Assembly (NCBI GenBank): GCA_018238965.1
Contig: JABCSI010000004.1
Location: 1 to 43,825 of the forward strand
Length of the DNA stretch: 43,825 bases
Direction: 5' to 3'
Origin: Promethearchaeota archaeon
Lineage (GTDB): Archaea; Asgardarchaeota; Lokiarchaeia; Sigyniarchaeales; Promethearchaeaceae
Shown: one piece after another, positions 7,537-16,494 of the stretch
How positions within the stretch are numbered: the stretch's first letter is position 1
Layout: every line of letters begins with the position of its first letter
Notes under the pieces: model-generated
The model's input: only the letters and a program-made list of their open reading frames with translations
What the model was told of the DNA's origin: nothing
Databases searched by the model: none
Program-made: the position numbers and the translations under genes

Positions 7537-8640
7537 ATGAATAAACATTTTAATGATGATGGTCTTGACTATCGCTTATTTACTCCTGGTCCTGTAGAGG
7601 TGCCTGATTGGGTCCTACGTGAAATGGGAATGCCTAACGATACTCATCGTTCGATTGCTTACCGTGAAATGCATGCTGCAATTCGCAAAAATATGCAAAA
7701 AATACTCCATACCAAGAATGATATTTTACTATTTACCAACTCGGGAAGTGGTATAATGGAGGCTTGTGTTCGGAATCTGTTATCTGAAGAAGATACTGGA
7801 TTATTCTTTTCGTGTGGAGCCTTTGGGGATCGCTGGATTAAGATTGCCGAAATGAATGGCAAAAAATTCGATGCGGTGAAGGTGGAGTATGGAGAAGCCA
7901 TCACCCTGGAAATGGTGAAGGCCAAGTTGGCTGAGAAGAAGTATCCAGTGGTGTTTATTACCTTTAATGAGACATCTACAGGTGTTTTGAATCCAATAGA
8001 TATAATTGGTCCCATTGTAAAAGAATACGGAGCAATTTTGTGCGTTGATTGCGTATCAGGGATGGCGGGTACCTTGTTGAAAGTGGATGATTGGGGTATC
8101 GATGTTGCCGTGGCTTCTGTTCAAAAATGCTTTGGCATTCCTCCTGGATTATCTCTCTGTTCGATTTCCCAACGGGCTTTGGATAAAGCCAAAACCGTAA
8201 AGAATCGTGGATTTTATTTAGATTTCTTAACAATTCACAAGAAAGGCTTGAAGGATGAGCATCCGATCACACCAAGTATTCCCCAAATTCGTGCGTTGAT
8301 GAAAGTATCTGCCAAAATCGTTGAAATAACTCCTGAAAAATTTGCAGCACAACATACGGAACGAACGGATCTAATTCGAAATTGGGCAATTTCCCATGGA
8401 TTTGAAATATTTAGTCCAGAGGGATATCACAGTCAGACGGTTGTTGCTATTAAGAACAACTTAAATATAGATGCTGCAAAATTTGTTTCAGAACTCTTTG
8501 ACCGGGGCTATAAAATCGTTAATGGTTATGGCTCCCTTAAGGGTAAAAACTTCAGGATGGCTCCGATGGGATGGGTTACAGCGGAAGATACCGAAAAAAT
8601 GTTGAAAGTAGCTTCAGAAGTGCTTGAAGCCATTAAATAG
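7537..8640 (+). CDS. Class V PLP-dependent aminotransferase (alanine-glyoxylate/serine-pyruvate type)
   Basis: This is a fold-type I aminotransferase of the AGXT/serine-pyruvate class. It shows LFTPGPVEVPDWVL near the N-terminus, FTNSGSGIMEACVRNL for cofactor phosphate binding, CVDCVSGMAG with the ring-binding aspartate, and the PLP lysine at K197 in ASVQKCFGIPPGLS. GYGSLKGKNFRMAPMG near the C-terminus matches the substrate-binding region. The frame opens with GTG at 7522 and ATG at 7528, but I chose the ATG at 7537 because GAGG at 7524-7527 is then correctly spaced, giving 367 residues. The serA gene follows after 33 bases, so the enzyme probably provides the transamination step of serine synthesis (3-phosphohydroxypyruvate to phosphoserine) or a serine/glyoxylate reaction. 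The exact substrate cannot be read from sequence. Confidence 0.9.
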   Translation: MNKHFNDDGLDYRLFTPGPVEVPDWVLREMGMPNDTHRSIAYREMHAAIRKNMQKILHTKNDILLFTNSGSGIMEACVRNLLSEEDTGLFFSCGAFGDRWIKIAEMNGKKFDAVKVEYGEAITLEMVKAKLAEKKYPVVFITFNETSTGVLNPIDIIGPIVKEYGAILCVDCVSGMAGTLLKVDDWGIDVAVASVQKCFGIPPGLSLCSISQRALDKAKTVKNRGFYLDFLTIHKKGLKDEHPITPSIPQIRALMKVSAKIVEITPEKFAAQHTERTDLIRNWAISHGFEIFSPEGYHSQTVVAIKNNLNIDAAKFVSELFDRGYKIVNGYGSLKGKNFRMAPMGWVTAEDTEKMLKVASEVLEAIK

Positions 8641-8663
8641 ATTATCACACTGAGAAAAAAACT

Positions 8664-8668
8664 GGTGA
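8664..8668 (+). promoter_or_regulatory. Shine-Dalgarno site of serA
   Basis: GGTGA is complementary to the archaeal 16S 3' end and lies five bases before the ATG at 8674. It selects that ATG over the in-frame GTG at 8665, which overlaps the site itself. Confidence 0.7.
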
Positions 8669-8673
8669 AAATA

Positions 8674-9657
8674 ATGGATAAATATAAATGTTTAATCGCG
8701 GATAGTTGTTCCAATGAAGGCTTAAAGGCTTTTGCAAAATATCCGAATATTGAAGTTGTTTTGAATACTAAACATACTGTCGAAGAGTTAATCCAACTTA
8801 TCCCTGAATATCATGCTATGATCGTGCGAAGCGCAACGAAGGTCACCCGAGAAGTAGTTCAAGCTGCTAAAAATTTGAAGGTGATTGCTCGTGCGGGGGC
8901 CGGGTACAATAATATCGATGTCGACGCATGCAATGAGAAGGGAATTGCAGTTCTAATTACACCAACAGGAAATACAAATGCTGTGGTTGAATTAACCATG
9001 GGGTTGATGCTTTCTTTTGCCCGTAATATTCCAATGGCCAATGCTTCAATGAAAGACGGTCGATGGGACAAAAAGAAATTGGCAGGGACCGAGATTAAGG
9101 GTAAAACCTTAGGTACTTTGGGAATTGGTCGAATTGGAGCAGGTGTAGCGGAACGATGCAAGGTATTTGGCATGCGCACCATCGCCTACGATAAATATGT
9201 TTCCCAAGAACGGTTGAATGAACTCGGTTTAGAATATGTGGAACTCTATGATGATCTGGATAAATTCCTCGCCGATGTTGATTATTTATCGCTTCATATT
9301 CCCGCCACTCCCGAAACTACCGGAATGTTGAACAAAGAGAAATTTGAAATTATGAAAAAATCTGCCGTTCTTATAAATTGTGCTCGGGGAGAAGTTGTGA
9401 ATGAACAAGATCTTTATGATGCTTTGGTAAATGGGGATATTGCTGGGGCGTGCATTGATGTTTATTCTGCAGAACCCGCTAAAAAGGATGCAATTCCCTT
9501 TATTGCTTTGGATAATGTTGTGTGCACCCCCCACTTAGGTGCATCTACCAATGAAGCCCAAGTCAATGTGGCCCAAATGGCTGCCGATCAAATTGGACAA
9601 TTACTGGATGAAGGCAAATATATCGATTGCGTGAATAAAAAAGCCCTAAACAAATAA
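8674..9657 (+). CDS. serA: D-3-phosphoglycerate dehydrogenase (short form)
   Basis: This NAD-dependent 2-hydroxyacid dehydrogenase catalyses the first step of the phosphorylated serine pathway. The 327-residue product has RAGAGYNNIDVDACNEKGIAV in the substrate domain, the Rossmann motif LGTLGIGRIG (G150-G155) preceded by LAGTEIKGKTLG, and the catalytic triad: R238 in NCARGEVVNEQDL, E267 in DVYSAEP, and H287 in CTPHLGAST. It ends soon after the final Rossmann helix, so it lacks the ACT regulatory domain of bacterial SerA and is probably not feedback-inhibited by serine through that domain. It is in one operon with the class V aminotransferase. Related hydroxyacid dehydrogenases cannot be fully excluded, but the neighbour and motifs favour SerA. 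Confidence 0.88.
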   Translation: MDKYKCLIADSCSNEGLKAFAKYPNIEVVLNTKHTVEELIQLIPEYHAMIVRSATKVTREVVQAAKNLKVIARAGAGYNNIDVDACNEKGIAVLITPTGNTNAVVELTMGLMLSFARNIPMANASMKDGRWDKKKLAGTEIKGKTLGTLGIGRIGAGVAERCKVFGMRTIAYDKYVSQERLNELGLEYVELYDDLDKFLADVDYLSLHIPATPETTGMLNKEKFEIMKKSAVLINCARGEVVNEQDLYDALVNGDIAGACIDVYSAEPAKKDAIPFIALDNVVCTPHLGASTNEAQVNVAQMAADQIGQLLDEGKYIDCVNKKALNK

Positions 9658-9678
9658 TGCAGATTTACCAATTATTAA

Positions 9679-9686
9679 TTTTTTTT
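9679..9686 (+). terminator. T-run terminator after serA
   Basis: Eight consecutive T residues follow the serA stop codon after about 20 bases, in the short convergent gap with the membrane protein gene. Archaeal termination commonly uses such T tracts without a hairpin. Confidence 0.4.
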
Positions 9687-10386
9687 AATCCTTCTCTTTT
9701 ATATTAATTGGAATTTGGGTGAGTCCTAGCCCTTCAAAGATCATTGTAATCAAAGTGATATAAACGATTATTTTCTGACCCACTACTTGAATAAGACGAC
9801 CAGATTCAGTTCCTGTGTTCGGGCCAAAAAATAGTAGATATAGATATATGGTCAAAATGAGAATGTACACAACGAAGTAATAAGTTAAGCGTCTAGGGAA
9901 CCTGTTTTTCTCTGATGAAAATCCAATCACATAACAAATTGCCATCGGTAATGATAAAGGAAATGCGATGTACACAAACCACATGTGCGCGGATAAACGC
10001 AAATCCCAAGGTGTGAACGCTATCCCAACATAGGCAATGGAAGCAATAATGCCGATGAGACTTCCAATGCTAAACCAAATTCTGGATATTATTTTTGTCG
10101 GAGCGAATATTGGCATATAAACATAATAGGGAATTAAAGAAAGTCCGACGATCGTTAAGCCTACTCCAAATAGGGTAGATGCGGTTGCATTCGATACCCC
10201 TGCAAAGGAAACCCATAAACCTAAATCGCTGAAAAAATTGTAAAGGAAACTATATCCTTCCATCTCGGGATCTAATCCATTACCTCCGGAGTATAGTAAC
10301 ATAGCGAGGGTAGAAAATACAAAAAATAAAATTGGGCCAAGAACACTGCTTAAAATAACCCACTTACGAACTTTCACTCCTTCCAC
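9685..10386 (-). CDS. Six- or seven-helix membrane protein, DUF998-like
   Basis: The 233-residue product is almost entirely membrane-embedded. It has an N-terminal helix (VILSSVLGPILFFVFSTLAML), then an external loop ending in YNFFSDLGLW, and further helices. The SDLG after the first loop, the long TPWDLRLSAHMWFVYIAFPLSLPM segment and the overall size resemble the DUF998 family (compare the protein at 35598-36536). The frame starts with GTG at 10386; another GTG lies three codons further in, and no ATG precedes the first helix. It ends KEKD on the cytoplasmic side. The gene is convergent with serA and divergent from the transglutaminase gene. Function is unknown. Confidence 0.7.
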   Translation of the reverse strand: MEGVKVRKWVILSSVLGPILFFVFSTLAMLLYSGGNGLDPEMEGYSFLYNFFSDLGLWVSFAGVSNATASTLFGVGLTIVGLSLIPYYVYMPIFAPTKIISRIWFSIGSLIGIIASIAYVGIAFTPWDLRLSAHMWFVYIAFPLSLPMAICYVIGFSSEKNRFPRRLTYYFVVYILILTIYLYLLFFGPNTGTESGRLIQVVGQKIIVYITLITMIFEGLGLTQIPINIKEKD

Positions 10387-10520
10387 AGTGATTCAGAATT
10401 AAGGAAGCTTTATGTAACTATCCTTTACATTTTCCAGTAATTATTAACCATCCGAATTTTTTAAAGATCGGGGATCAATATAATATCTATAAGATTAATC
10501 AACTTCCACCATGGTTTCCT

Positions 10521-11921
10521 ATGTCTACAAATCCCCAAAACACAAATATCCAAAAACCACCCCAAGAAATTTCGGAAACGGTGTTAGTTATAGATAGCAC
10601 CGATGTTATGGTTAAATACTATGTGGCAGGTCGATGGATAGAATCTACTCTCTTTACGGGGTTTTCCTATCGTACGGGATTAAAAATTGATGGAGTTTTT
10701 GGGTTTCAAAAGGGAAAGGTTCCCATTAAAGCCATAATATCAGAGGATGGGCATCAAATTGAAGTAATTTTTACCGATCCATTTCGCAAGGGTGAAAATT
10801 ATGCCTACGAACTTCAGATGTTAATCAATCCTTCGGATTTTATTCAAACCTTGGGTAATTTGAAAATCATCGAATGGCCTAAGGAAAATCTCTCTAAAAT
10901 TGTATTCCTTAAAAACGCCGGTAAGATTTTTTTTAGTTCTGCCCTTGCCCAAATTGAACTAAACAAAAAGGAAATTACACGGGCGATTGTCCCCGGATCC
11001 TTTGCCAGATCGATTACATCTCATTCTCGAAAATCCTCGGCGATTCGAATCGAATGGGGGTATCCCTCTCTTTATCAAATTCTATTTACCTATACAATAA
11101 AAAATACGGGGGATAAAACCGCCCGCAACATTCATCTAAATGCCTACCATCCCCCAACAACAAAATTTCAACAGGTATCCCCTTCCGAATCATCCCAATA
11201 TTCCTATCAACATGATGAAGATGAAAACCAAATTTTGGATCTTACCATTGATGTGCTTCCTCCTGGCAAAACCATAAAAATTCCGGTCAGTCTTCAAATA
11301 AGAAAGACGGGAAATATTGGAGCGGGTGTATCCTTGCCCAATTTTGGATCTTGGCAAGGTTTTCGTGAAATAACTGCGCCTAACTCCACAGGAGAAGCTA
11401 TGATCCAATCTTCCCGCTATTGGCCATTGCAACATCCCGATGTCCTTGATCTGGTGAAAGCGTTGAAAAAAAATGCCATCAACGCCTCCCAATATATTAA
11501 ACTGGCATTTGAATTTGTCAATCAAAGGGTAACCTATAAAATGAATGGAATTCGGGAAGATGCCGCCACTGTTTTGAAGTCCAGAGAGGGGGATTGCTCC
11601 GAAATGTCGGATTTATTTGTCACGATTTTGCGGGCCGGAGGTATTCCTGCTAAAATAGTCCATGGCTGGGTGGTGGATTTGAAGTCGCACGAATTGGGTC
11701 CCCATGCGTGGTGTGAATTTTTTTCGCCAAAAGTTGGAATGAGGGAATGTGATCCTACGTGGGGATATTTAACAGGCGTTTCGTGTCAACATATCACACG
11801 GCAGCGAGAAGGATTAGTAAACGACCAACATACCTTTTCTTGGTCGTATCAAGGAGAAACGTCCATAAAAATCGAAGAAGATGTTCAATTTAGTTTAATT
11901 TCCAACCGAAATTCTCCCTAA
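10521..11921 (+). CDS. Transglutaminase-like protein (papain-fold Cys-His-Asp)
   Basis: The C-terminal 150 residues form a transglutaminase-like catalytic domain. AATVLKSREGDCSEMSDLFVTILRAGGIPAKIVHGW carries the nucleophile C359, GPHAWCEFF gives H395, and CDPTWGYL gives D411. In prokaryotes such domains are mostly proteases, amidases or peptide-processing enzymes rather than cross-linkers. Residues 20-300 are beta-rich, and TYTIKNTGDKTARNIHLNAYHPP looks like an immunoglobulin-like (DUF11/CARDB type) module around 188-262. There is no signal peptide or anchor, so the protein appears cytoplasmic, although its architecture resembles exported homologues. A TATA-like AATATAATAT at about 10478-10487 gives a short leader. 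It stands alone between oppositely oriented genes. Substrate is unknown. Confidence 0.85.
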   Translation: MSTNPQNTNIQKPPQEISETVLVIDSTDVMVKYYVAGRWIESTLFTGFSYRTGLKIDGVFGFQKGKVPIKAIISEDGHQIEVIFTDPFRKGENYAYELQMLINPSDFIQTLGNLKIIEWPKENLSKIVFLKNAGKIFFSSALAQIELNKKEITRAIVPGSFARSITSHSRKSSAIRIEWGYPSLYQILFTYTIKNTGDKTARNIHLNAYHPPTTKFQQVSPSESSQYSYQHDEDENQILDLTIDVLPPGKTIKIPVSLQIRKTGNIGAGVSLPNFGSWQGFREITAPNSTGEAMIQSSRYWPLQHPDVLDLVKALKKNAINASQYIKLAFEFVNQRVTYKMNGIREDAATVLKSREGDCSEMSDLFVTILRAGGIPAKIVHGWVVDLKSHELGPHAWCEFFSPKVGMRECDPTWGYLTGVSCQHITRQREGLVNDQHTFSWSYQGETSIKIEEDVQFSLISNRNSP

Positions 11922-12059
11922 TGTATCCTTATTAAAATGATTCTCAAATGGTATCTTCCTTTCTAACCAAAATCCAAACGAATACATTTATTTTTGCAAG
12001 GATCTTATGGGAAAATATATTGGAATTTTCAAATTTTGTAATTTTGGACGAAGATCGCC

Positions 12060-14201
12060 ATGTCTAACACTGTGAAAGAATTAGAATCCATGTTTCACCC
12101 GAATTCGGTAGCAATAATTGGAGCAAGTAGTTCTCCCGGCAAAATCGGCAACACTGTTCTCGTGAATATGGCCCAAAGTGGATATAAAGGTAAAATTTAT
12201 CCAATAAATCCTAAGGTTGATAACATTCTAGGGCATCAAGCTTACCCTACCGTTCTGGATGTTCCAGAACCCATAGATCTGGGTGTATTATGTATTCCCA
12301 GTAAATTTTGCGTTCCCGTTGTGGAAGAGTGTGGAAAGAAGGGTGTTAAATCGCTTGTTATTATTTCTGCTGGCTTTAAAGAAGTCGGAGGGGAAGGAAT
12401 TGCCCGGGAAAATAAAATCAAAGAAATTTCTCGCCAATATAATATGCGAATCCTAGGTCCTAATTGTTTGGGGATCATCACGGAAGCTAATTTCTCCTTT
12501 TCCTCTTTATCTCCCAAAAAGGGACATATCGGTATGCTTTCACAGTCAGGGGCCATGATGACGGGTCTATTGGATTGGGCGGTTGAACAAGATATCGGAT
12601 TTTCAAGTTTTATCTCATTAGGGAATAAATGCGATGCCGACGAGGTTGATTTCATTGAATATTTGGCCCAAGATGAAGAAACCAAGGTAATTGCTGCCTA
12701 CATTGAATCGGTGCAGGACGGAGATAAATTTTTCCGAATTGTCTCAGAAGCTACAAAACGCAAGCCCGTAATACTCTTGAAATCTGGAAGGAGTGCTGCA
12801 GGAGCAAAAGCGGCATCTTCCCACACTGGCGCCCTTGCAGGAAGTGATATTGCATTTGATCTCGCCTTTAAGAAAGCTGGTGTCATTCGGGCAGACACTA
12901 TTTCAGAATTATTTAATTATTGTATGACCTTTTTAATTGCCCCGATTCCCCAAGGTGATAAATTTGCCATCATCACGAATGCAGGTGGACCGGGAATTGT
13001 CTGTACCGATGCTATGGAGGCTGTGGGCTTAGGAATCGCCCGATTTGCCGAAGATACCATCACAAAGCTCAAAAAAGTACTCCCTGCCGAATCGAATTTC
13101 TACAATCCAGTGGATATCATAGGTGATGCTCCGCCTGAACGGTATGAAAATGCCTGTGATGTTTTACTACAGACTCCAGAATCCGAAGTGGCTGGAGGAA
13201 TTGTTATACTCACTCCCCAAGCCCAAACTAAACCGATGGAAGTTGCCCAGAAAATCACCGCCTTGCATCAAAAATATCCGAATAAATCATTGGTTGCCAG
13301 TTTCATCGGTGGAGTTAGTGTCTCGGAAGCTGCCAAAGAATTAACCCATGGGGGTGTTCCCACTTATGATTTTCCCGAGGAAGCGGTGAAAGTTCTGAAG
13401 GGACTGGAAATATATCGGGGGATCAAGGAAGCACCCTTGATAACTGATAAAGAAATCCCACATTTTGAAGTGATGGCCGAAAGAGTTCAAGAGATATTTC
13501 AATCAGTTCGGGAAGATGGAAGAGCTGTATTGCTGAGTTATGAAACTTCCGAAGTCTTCGATATTTATGGGATCAAAAACCCCAAATCTCGCCTGGCTCA
13601 AACTGCCCGCGATGCAGCTGTAATTGCCTCCGAAATCGGTTTTCCCGTCGTGATGAAAATCGTCTCCCCCCAGATTCTCCACAAATGGGATTGTGGAGGT
13701 GTTATTCTTAATATTACCTCGGTGCAAGAAGCGAAAGATGCCTTTATCCAAATTATGTCCAACGCCAAATCGAAGGGTCCATTGAATGCGGATTTGCGCG
13801 GCGTTGAGGTTCAAGACATGATTCTCCGGGACAATAAGAAAAAAGTGAACGAAATTATCATTGGAATAAATCGAGATCCGCAATGGGGCCCAATGATAAT
13901 GGTCGGAAGCGGAGGGATTTACGCAAATTATGTTAAGGATGTCAAGTTTGACCTCGTTTATCAATATGATCGCAGCGATGCAATCAACCAGCTTCAACAA
14001 ACCAACATTTCCAAGATTTTGGAGGGAGTTCGAGGGGAACCAAGAAGCGATATTGACGGAATTATCGAAATCTTACTTCGGCTATCTCAACTTGTAAGAG
14101 ATTTTCCGGAAATTGTCGAATTGGATATTAATCCATGCTTGGTTTTTGAGGCAGAGGCAGGATATAGTGCCGTGGATATAAAAATTACCATTAAACATTG
14201 A
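12060..14201 (+). CDS. acd: ADP-forming acetyl/acyl-CoA synthetase, fused alpha-beta
   Basis: This enzyme makes ATP from acyl-CoA, ADP and phosphate, the main substrate-level ATP step of peptide- or sugar-fermenting archaea, and can run in reverse. The 713-residue chain fuses both subunits. Residues 1 to about 460 are the alpha part: FHPNSVAIIGASSSPGKIG (CoA-binding Rossmann), ILGPNCLGII, GMLSQSGAMM, and H255 in SHTGALAGSD, the active-site histidine that becomes phosphorylated. Residues about 470-713 are the beta part, an ATP-grasp domain (SEIGFPVVMKIVSPQILHKWDCGGV and later IVELDINPCLV). The start ATG is unambiguous. The gene lies 53 bases before a pair of BioD/DRTGG proteins, a typical archaeal neighbour. 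Acyl specificity cannot be read from the sequence. Confidence 0.93.
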   Translation: MSNTVKELESMFHPNSVAIIGASSSPGKIGNTVLVNMAQSGYKGKIYPINPKVDNILGHQAYPTVLDVPEPIDLGVLCIPSKFCVPVVEECGKKGVKSLVIISAGFKEVGGEGIARENKIKEISRQYNMRILGPNCLGIITEANFSFSSLSPKKGHIGMLSQSGAMMTGLLDWAVEQDIGFSSFISLGNKCDADEVDFIEYLAQDEETKVIAAYIESVQDGDKFFRIVSEATKRKPVILLKSGRSAAGAKAASSHTGALAGSDIAFDLAFKKAGVIRADTISELFNYCMTFLIAPIPQGDKFAIITNAGGPGIVCTDAMEAVGLGIARFAEDTITKLKKVLPAESNFYNPVDIIGDAPPERYENACDVLLQTPESEVAGGIVILTPQAQTKPMEVAQKITALHQKYPNKSLVASFIGGVSVSEAAKELTHGGVPTYDFPEEAVKVLKGLEIYRGIKEAPLITDKEIPHFEVMAERVQEIFQSVREDGRAVLLSYETSEVFDIYGIKNPKSRLAQTARDAAVIASEIGFPVVMKIVSPQILHKWDCGGVILNITSVQEAKDAFIQIMSNAKSKGPLNADLRGVEVQDMILRDNKKKVNEIIIGINRDPQWGPMIMVGSGGIYANYVKDVKFDLVYQYDRSDAINQLQQTNISKILEGVRGEPRSDIDGIIEILLRLSQLVRDFPEIVELDINPCLVFEAEAGYSAVDIKITIKH

Positions 14202-14242
14202 AAGTGTTATGGATTTATGAATACTCAATAAATTTTTTAATT

Positions 14243-14248
14243 AGGTGA
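14243..14248 (+). promoter_or_regulatory. Shine-Dalgarno site of the first DRTGG gene
   Basis: AGGTGA lies six bases before the ATG at 14255 and within the 53-base gap after the acyl-CoA synthetase. It indicates translation from a leadered, operon-internal position. Confidence 0.65.
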
Positions 14249-14254
14249 AAAAAT

Positions 14255-15316
14255 ATGACTAAAACAATAATGTTGACTTCCACCAAATCGGGGGCAGGAA
14301 AAAGTGTCGTTGCTATTGGTTTATTTCTCAAATTGAAGGAAATGGGTAAAGATATGGGGTATTTTAAGCCCATAGGAGATTCAATGTCACAGCAAGAAAA
14401 AAGTCGGACCGATAAAGACGTGTCTGTTATATCATCTGTTGTTGCCCGAAAGTTTTCTAAAGAAGAAATTTGTCCTTATTTTCTGAATCCAGATTATTAT
14501 TTTGATGAAATTTTGCCCGAAGAGGCTGTTGAGATTCAACAAAAAATTTTGGATTCCTATCAAGCAATCTCATCTAAATCGGATTATGTTATAATTGAGG
14601 GAAACCATTCCTATAATCAGTATGCTGCTGTCAATTTGGATGATCTATTCTTTGCCAAAGAACTGGAGGCAGAAATCGTGATTTGTGCCCCGATCAGTGA
14701 TGACGATGATATTAATTCTGTAATTGTAAGTTATGAATATATTCGCTCCCAAAATCTTCCTGTATTGGGTGTGATTCTCAATGCCCGTTCGAAAACTGCT
14801 GAAGTTCGAATCCAGAAATATCACGCCCCATTATTGGAAAAAAGAGGCATTAAAGTGTTAGGATCGCTTAAAAATATCCGAGAATTGGAGAAACCTACCG
14901 TGGCAGAGATTATGGATGCAACGGGTGCACAATTGTATTCAGGTGAATTTATCAAGGTTAAAAACAATCTCATTAACTCTTTTGTAATTGGAGCCATGGG
15001 TGTGGAGCCCGCACTAAAAGTATTTCGTGCCAATATCGACAAATGTGTGATCACTGGTGGAGACAGGACCGATATTGCGTTGGCAGCATTAGATACAAGT
15101 ACTAAACTGATAATTCTTACCGGAAATATGGAACCTGTTAGACGGGTGGTAAGTGTAGCTCAAGAAAAGGGAGTACCCCTTTTAACAACAACCACTGATA
15201 CTTTTACCGTAGTTGAACAGATAAGACTGATTAAAGTTCATATACAACCATCAGAGATCCAAATATGTCGCGATCAAGTCGATAACTTGGAAATCTCTCA
15301 CTTTTTTGAAGATTAG
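14255..15316 (+). CDS. BioD-like P-loop + DRTGG domain protein (phosphotransacetylase N-terminal-like), copy 1
   Basis: Its 353 residues correspond to the N-terminal, non-catalytic half of long bacterial phosphotransacetylases, without the PTA/PTB domain. The first 240 residues are a dethiobiotin-synthetase-like P-loop domain: LTSTKSGAGKSVVAIGL with the GKS at 15-17, YFKPIGDS, DKDVSVISSVVARKFSKEEICPY, and VIIEGNHSY as the Walker B-like strand. Residues about 240-353 are a DRTGG domain, with ITGGDRTDIALAA placing the DRT at 270-272. Stand-alone forms in archaea often sit beside ADP-forming acetyl-CoA synthetase and are thought to regulate or sense acetyl-CoA metabolism. The gene lies 53 bases after that enzyme here. 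A clear paralogue follows after 21 bases. Nucleotide binding is likely; the exact role is not established. Confidence 0.88.
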   Translation: MTKTIMLTSTKSGAGKSVVAIGLFLKLKEMGKDMGYFKPIGDSMSQQEKSRTDKDVSVISSVVARKFSKEEICPYFLNPDYYFDEILPEEAVEIQQKILDSYQAISSKSDYVIIEGNHSYNQYAAVNLDDLFFAKELEAEIVICAPISDDDDINSVIVSYEYIRSQNLPVLGVILNARSKTAEVRIQKYHAPLLEKRGIKVLGSLKNIRELEKPTVAEIMDATGAQLYSGEFIKVKNNLINSFVIGAMGVEPALKVFRANIDKCVITGGDRTDIALAALDTSTKLIILTGNMEPVRRVVSVAQEKGVPLLTTTTDTFTVVEQIRLIKVHIQPSEIQICRDQVDNLEISHFFED

Positions 15317-15337
15317 ATACAAGGGGATACATATCAA

Positions 15338-16402
15338 ATGGGAAATAGAAGCATAATATTAACTTCAACAAAAAAAGGATCTGGGAAATCGGTAATTGCC
15401 ATTGGAACATTTCTAAAATTGAAAGAAAATAATCTTAATCCTGGTTATTTTAAGCCTATAGGTGATTCTTCTACAATTACCCCCAAAAGTCTAACAGACA
15501 AGGACGTTTCTGTGATTTCAGCAATTGTAGCGCGTAAATTTAGTAAGGATCAAATTTGCCCCCACTATCTTAACCCCCATTATTATCTCGATGAATTGCT
15601 CCCCCAAGAATCTTCGGAGGTGATGGAGAAAATCAAAGATGCATACGACCATATCGCCGGTCTAACAGATTTTGTCATTATAGAGGGGAATCATAACTAT
15701 ATGCAATATGCTTCGATTAACCTGGATGATATTCGAATTGCACAAGAAATCAATGCCAAAATAGTTATTTGTGCCCCAATTTTAGATGATAATGATTTTA
15801 ATCTCCTAATTGCCGCTTATAATTATTGCAAACTCAAGGGTGTTGATGTATTAGGTGTAATCATCAGTGCGGTGAAAGAACCAGCCGAACAACGAATCGC
15901 TAAGATATTTAAACCATTGTTGAAATCTATGGGTATTAAAGTGTTGGGCGGATTGAAAAATTCGAAAACATTGGAAAAACCGATATTGGCCGAGGTTTTA
16001 GTTGCTGTGGATGGGAAACTTTTGGTTGGGGATTATATCAAAATCAAGAACAATAAGATTGATGGCTTCATTATAGGCGCAATGAACGCTGATAGGGCCT
16101 TAAGCTATATCCAAACGTCTAAAAATTTATGCATCATTACTGGTGGAGATCGCACTGAAATTGCCTTAAATGCCATGGAAACAAACATTGCGATGATTGT
16201 TTTCACGGGAAATTTACAACCTAAAATTGAAGTCTTAGAAAGGGCGAGAGAAAAGGGTATTCCGATTATATTGGCATCATCTGACACATTTACGATAACT
16301 CAAAGATTGCAAAATATCCACACTGAAATTCAACCCGGTGATATCGAATTGTGTTTGCAACAAGTTGATCAAAATATTGATTGGGAAGAATTTACGAAAT
16401 AG
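15338..16402 (+). CDS. BioD-like P-loop + DRTGG domain protein, copy 2
   Basis: This 354-residue paralogue aligns with the preceding protein over its full length: LTSTKKGSGKSVIAIGTFLKLKE at the P-loop, YFKPIGDSS, LTDKDVSVISAIVARKFSKDQICP, VIIEGNHNYMQYASINLDDI, LGGLKNSKTLEKP, and the DRTGG-domain motif ITGGDRTEIALNA. It has the same domain order and also lacks a phosphotransacetylase domain. The 21-base gap and shared strand point to one transcript with acd and copy 1. The tandem arrangement, with divergence in the SH/SS and dimer-facing segments, suggests a duplicated gene pair that may form a heteromer. That is inference. The SD site is weaker (AAGGGGAT, about 13 bases before the ATG). Confidence 0.88.
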   Translation: MGNRSIILTSTKKGSGKSVIAIGTFLKLKENNLNPGYFKPIGDSSTITPKSLTDKDVSVISAIVARKFSKDQICPHYLNPHYYLDELLPQESSEVMEKIKDAYDHIAGLTDFVIIEGNHNYMQYASINLDDIRIAQEINAKIVICAPILDDNDFNLLIAAYNYCKLKGVDVLGVIISAVKEPAEQRIAKIFKPLLKSMGIKVLGGLKNSKTLEKPILAEVLVAVDGKLLVGDYIKIKNNKIDGFIIGAMNADRALSYIQTSKNLCIITGGDRTEIALNAMETNIAMIVFTGNLQPKIEVLERAREKGIPIILASSDTFTITQRLQNIHTEIQPGDIELCLQQVDQNIDWEEFTK

Positions 16403-16433
16403 AAAGAGATTTTTTCAGAATTTACATACACCT

Positions 16434-16454
16434 CCACTTTTTTTTCCCAAGTGG
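16434..16454 (+). terminator. Possible hairpin/T-tract terminator after the acd operon
   Basis: CCACTT at 16434-16439 pairs with AAGTGG at 16449-16454. The loop begins with a run of T residues. It lies 31 bases after the second DRTGG stop codon and before the coiled-coil gene. The stem is short, so the call is tentative. Confidence 0.3.
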
Positions 16455-16494
16455 GGTACATTTTTAGCAAAAGGTTTTCATTTATTATATATAC

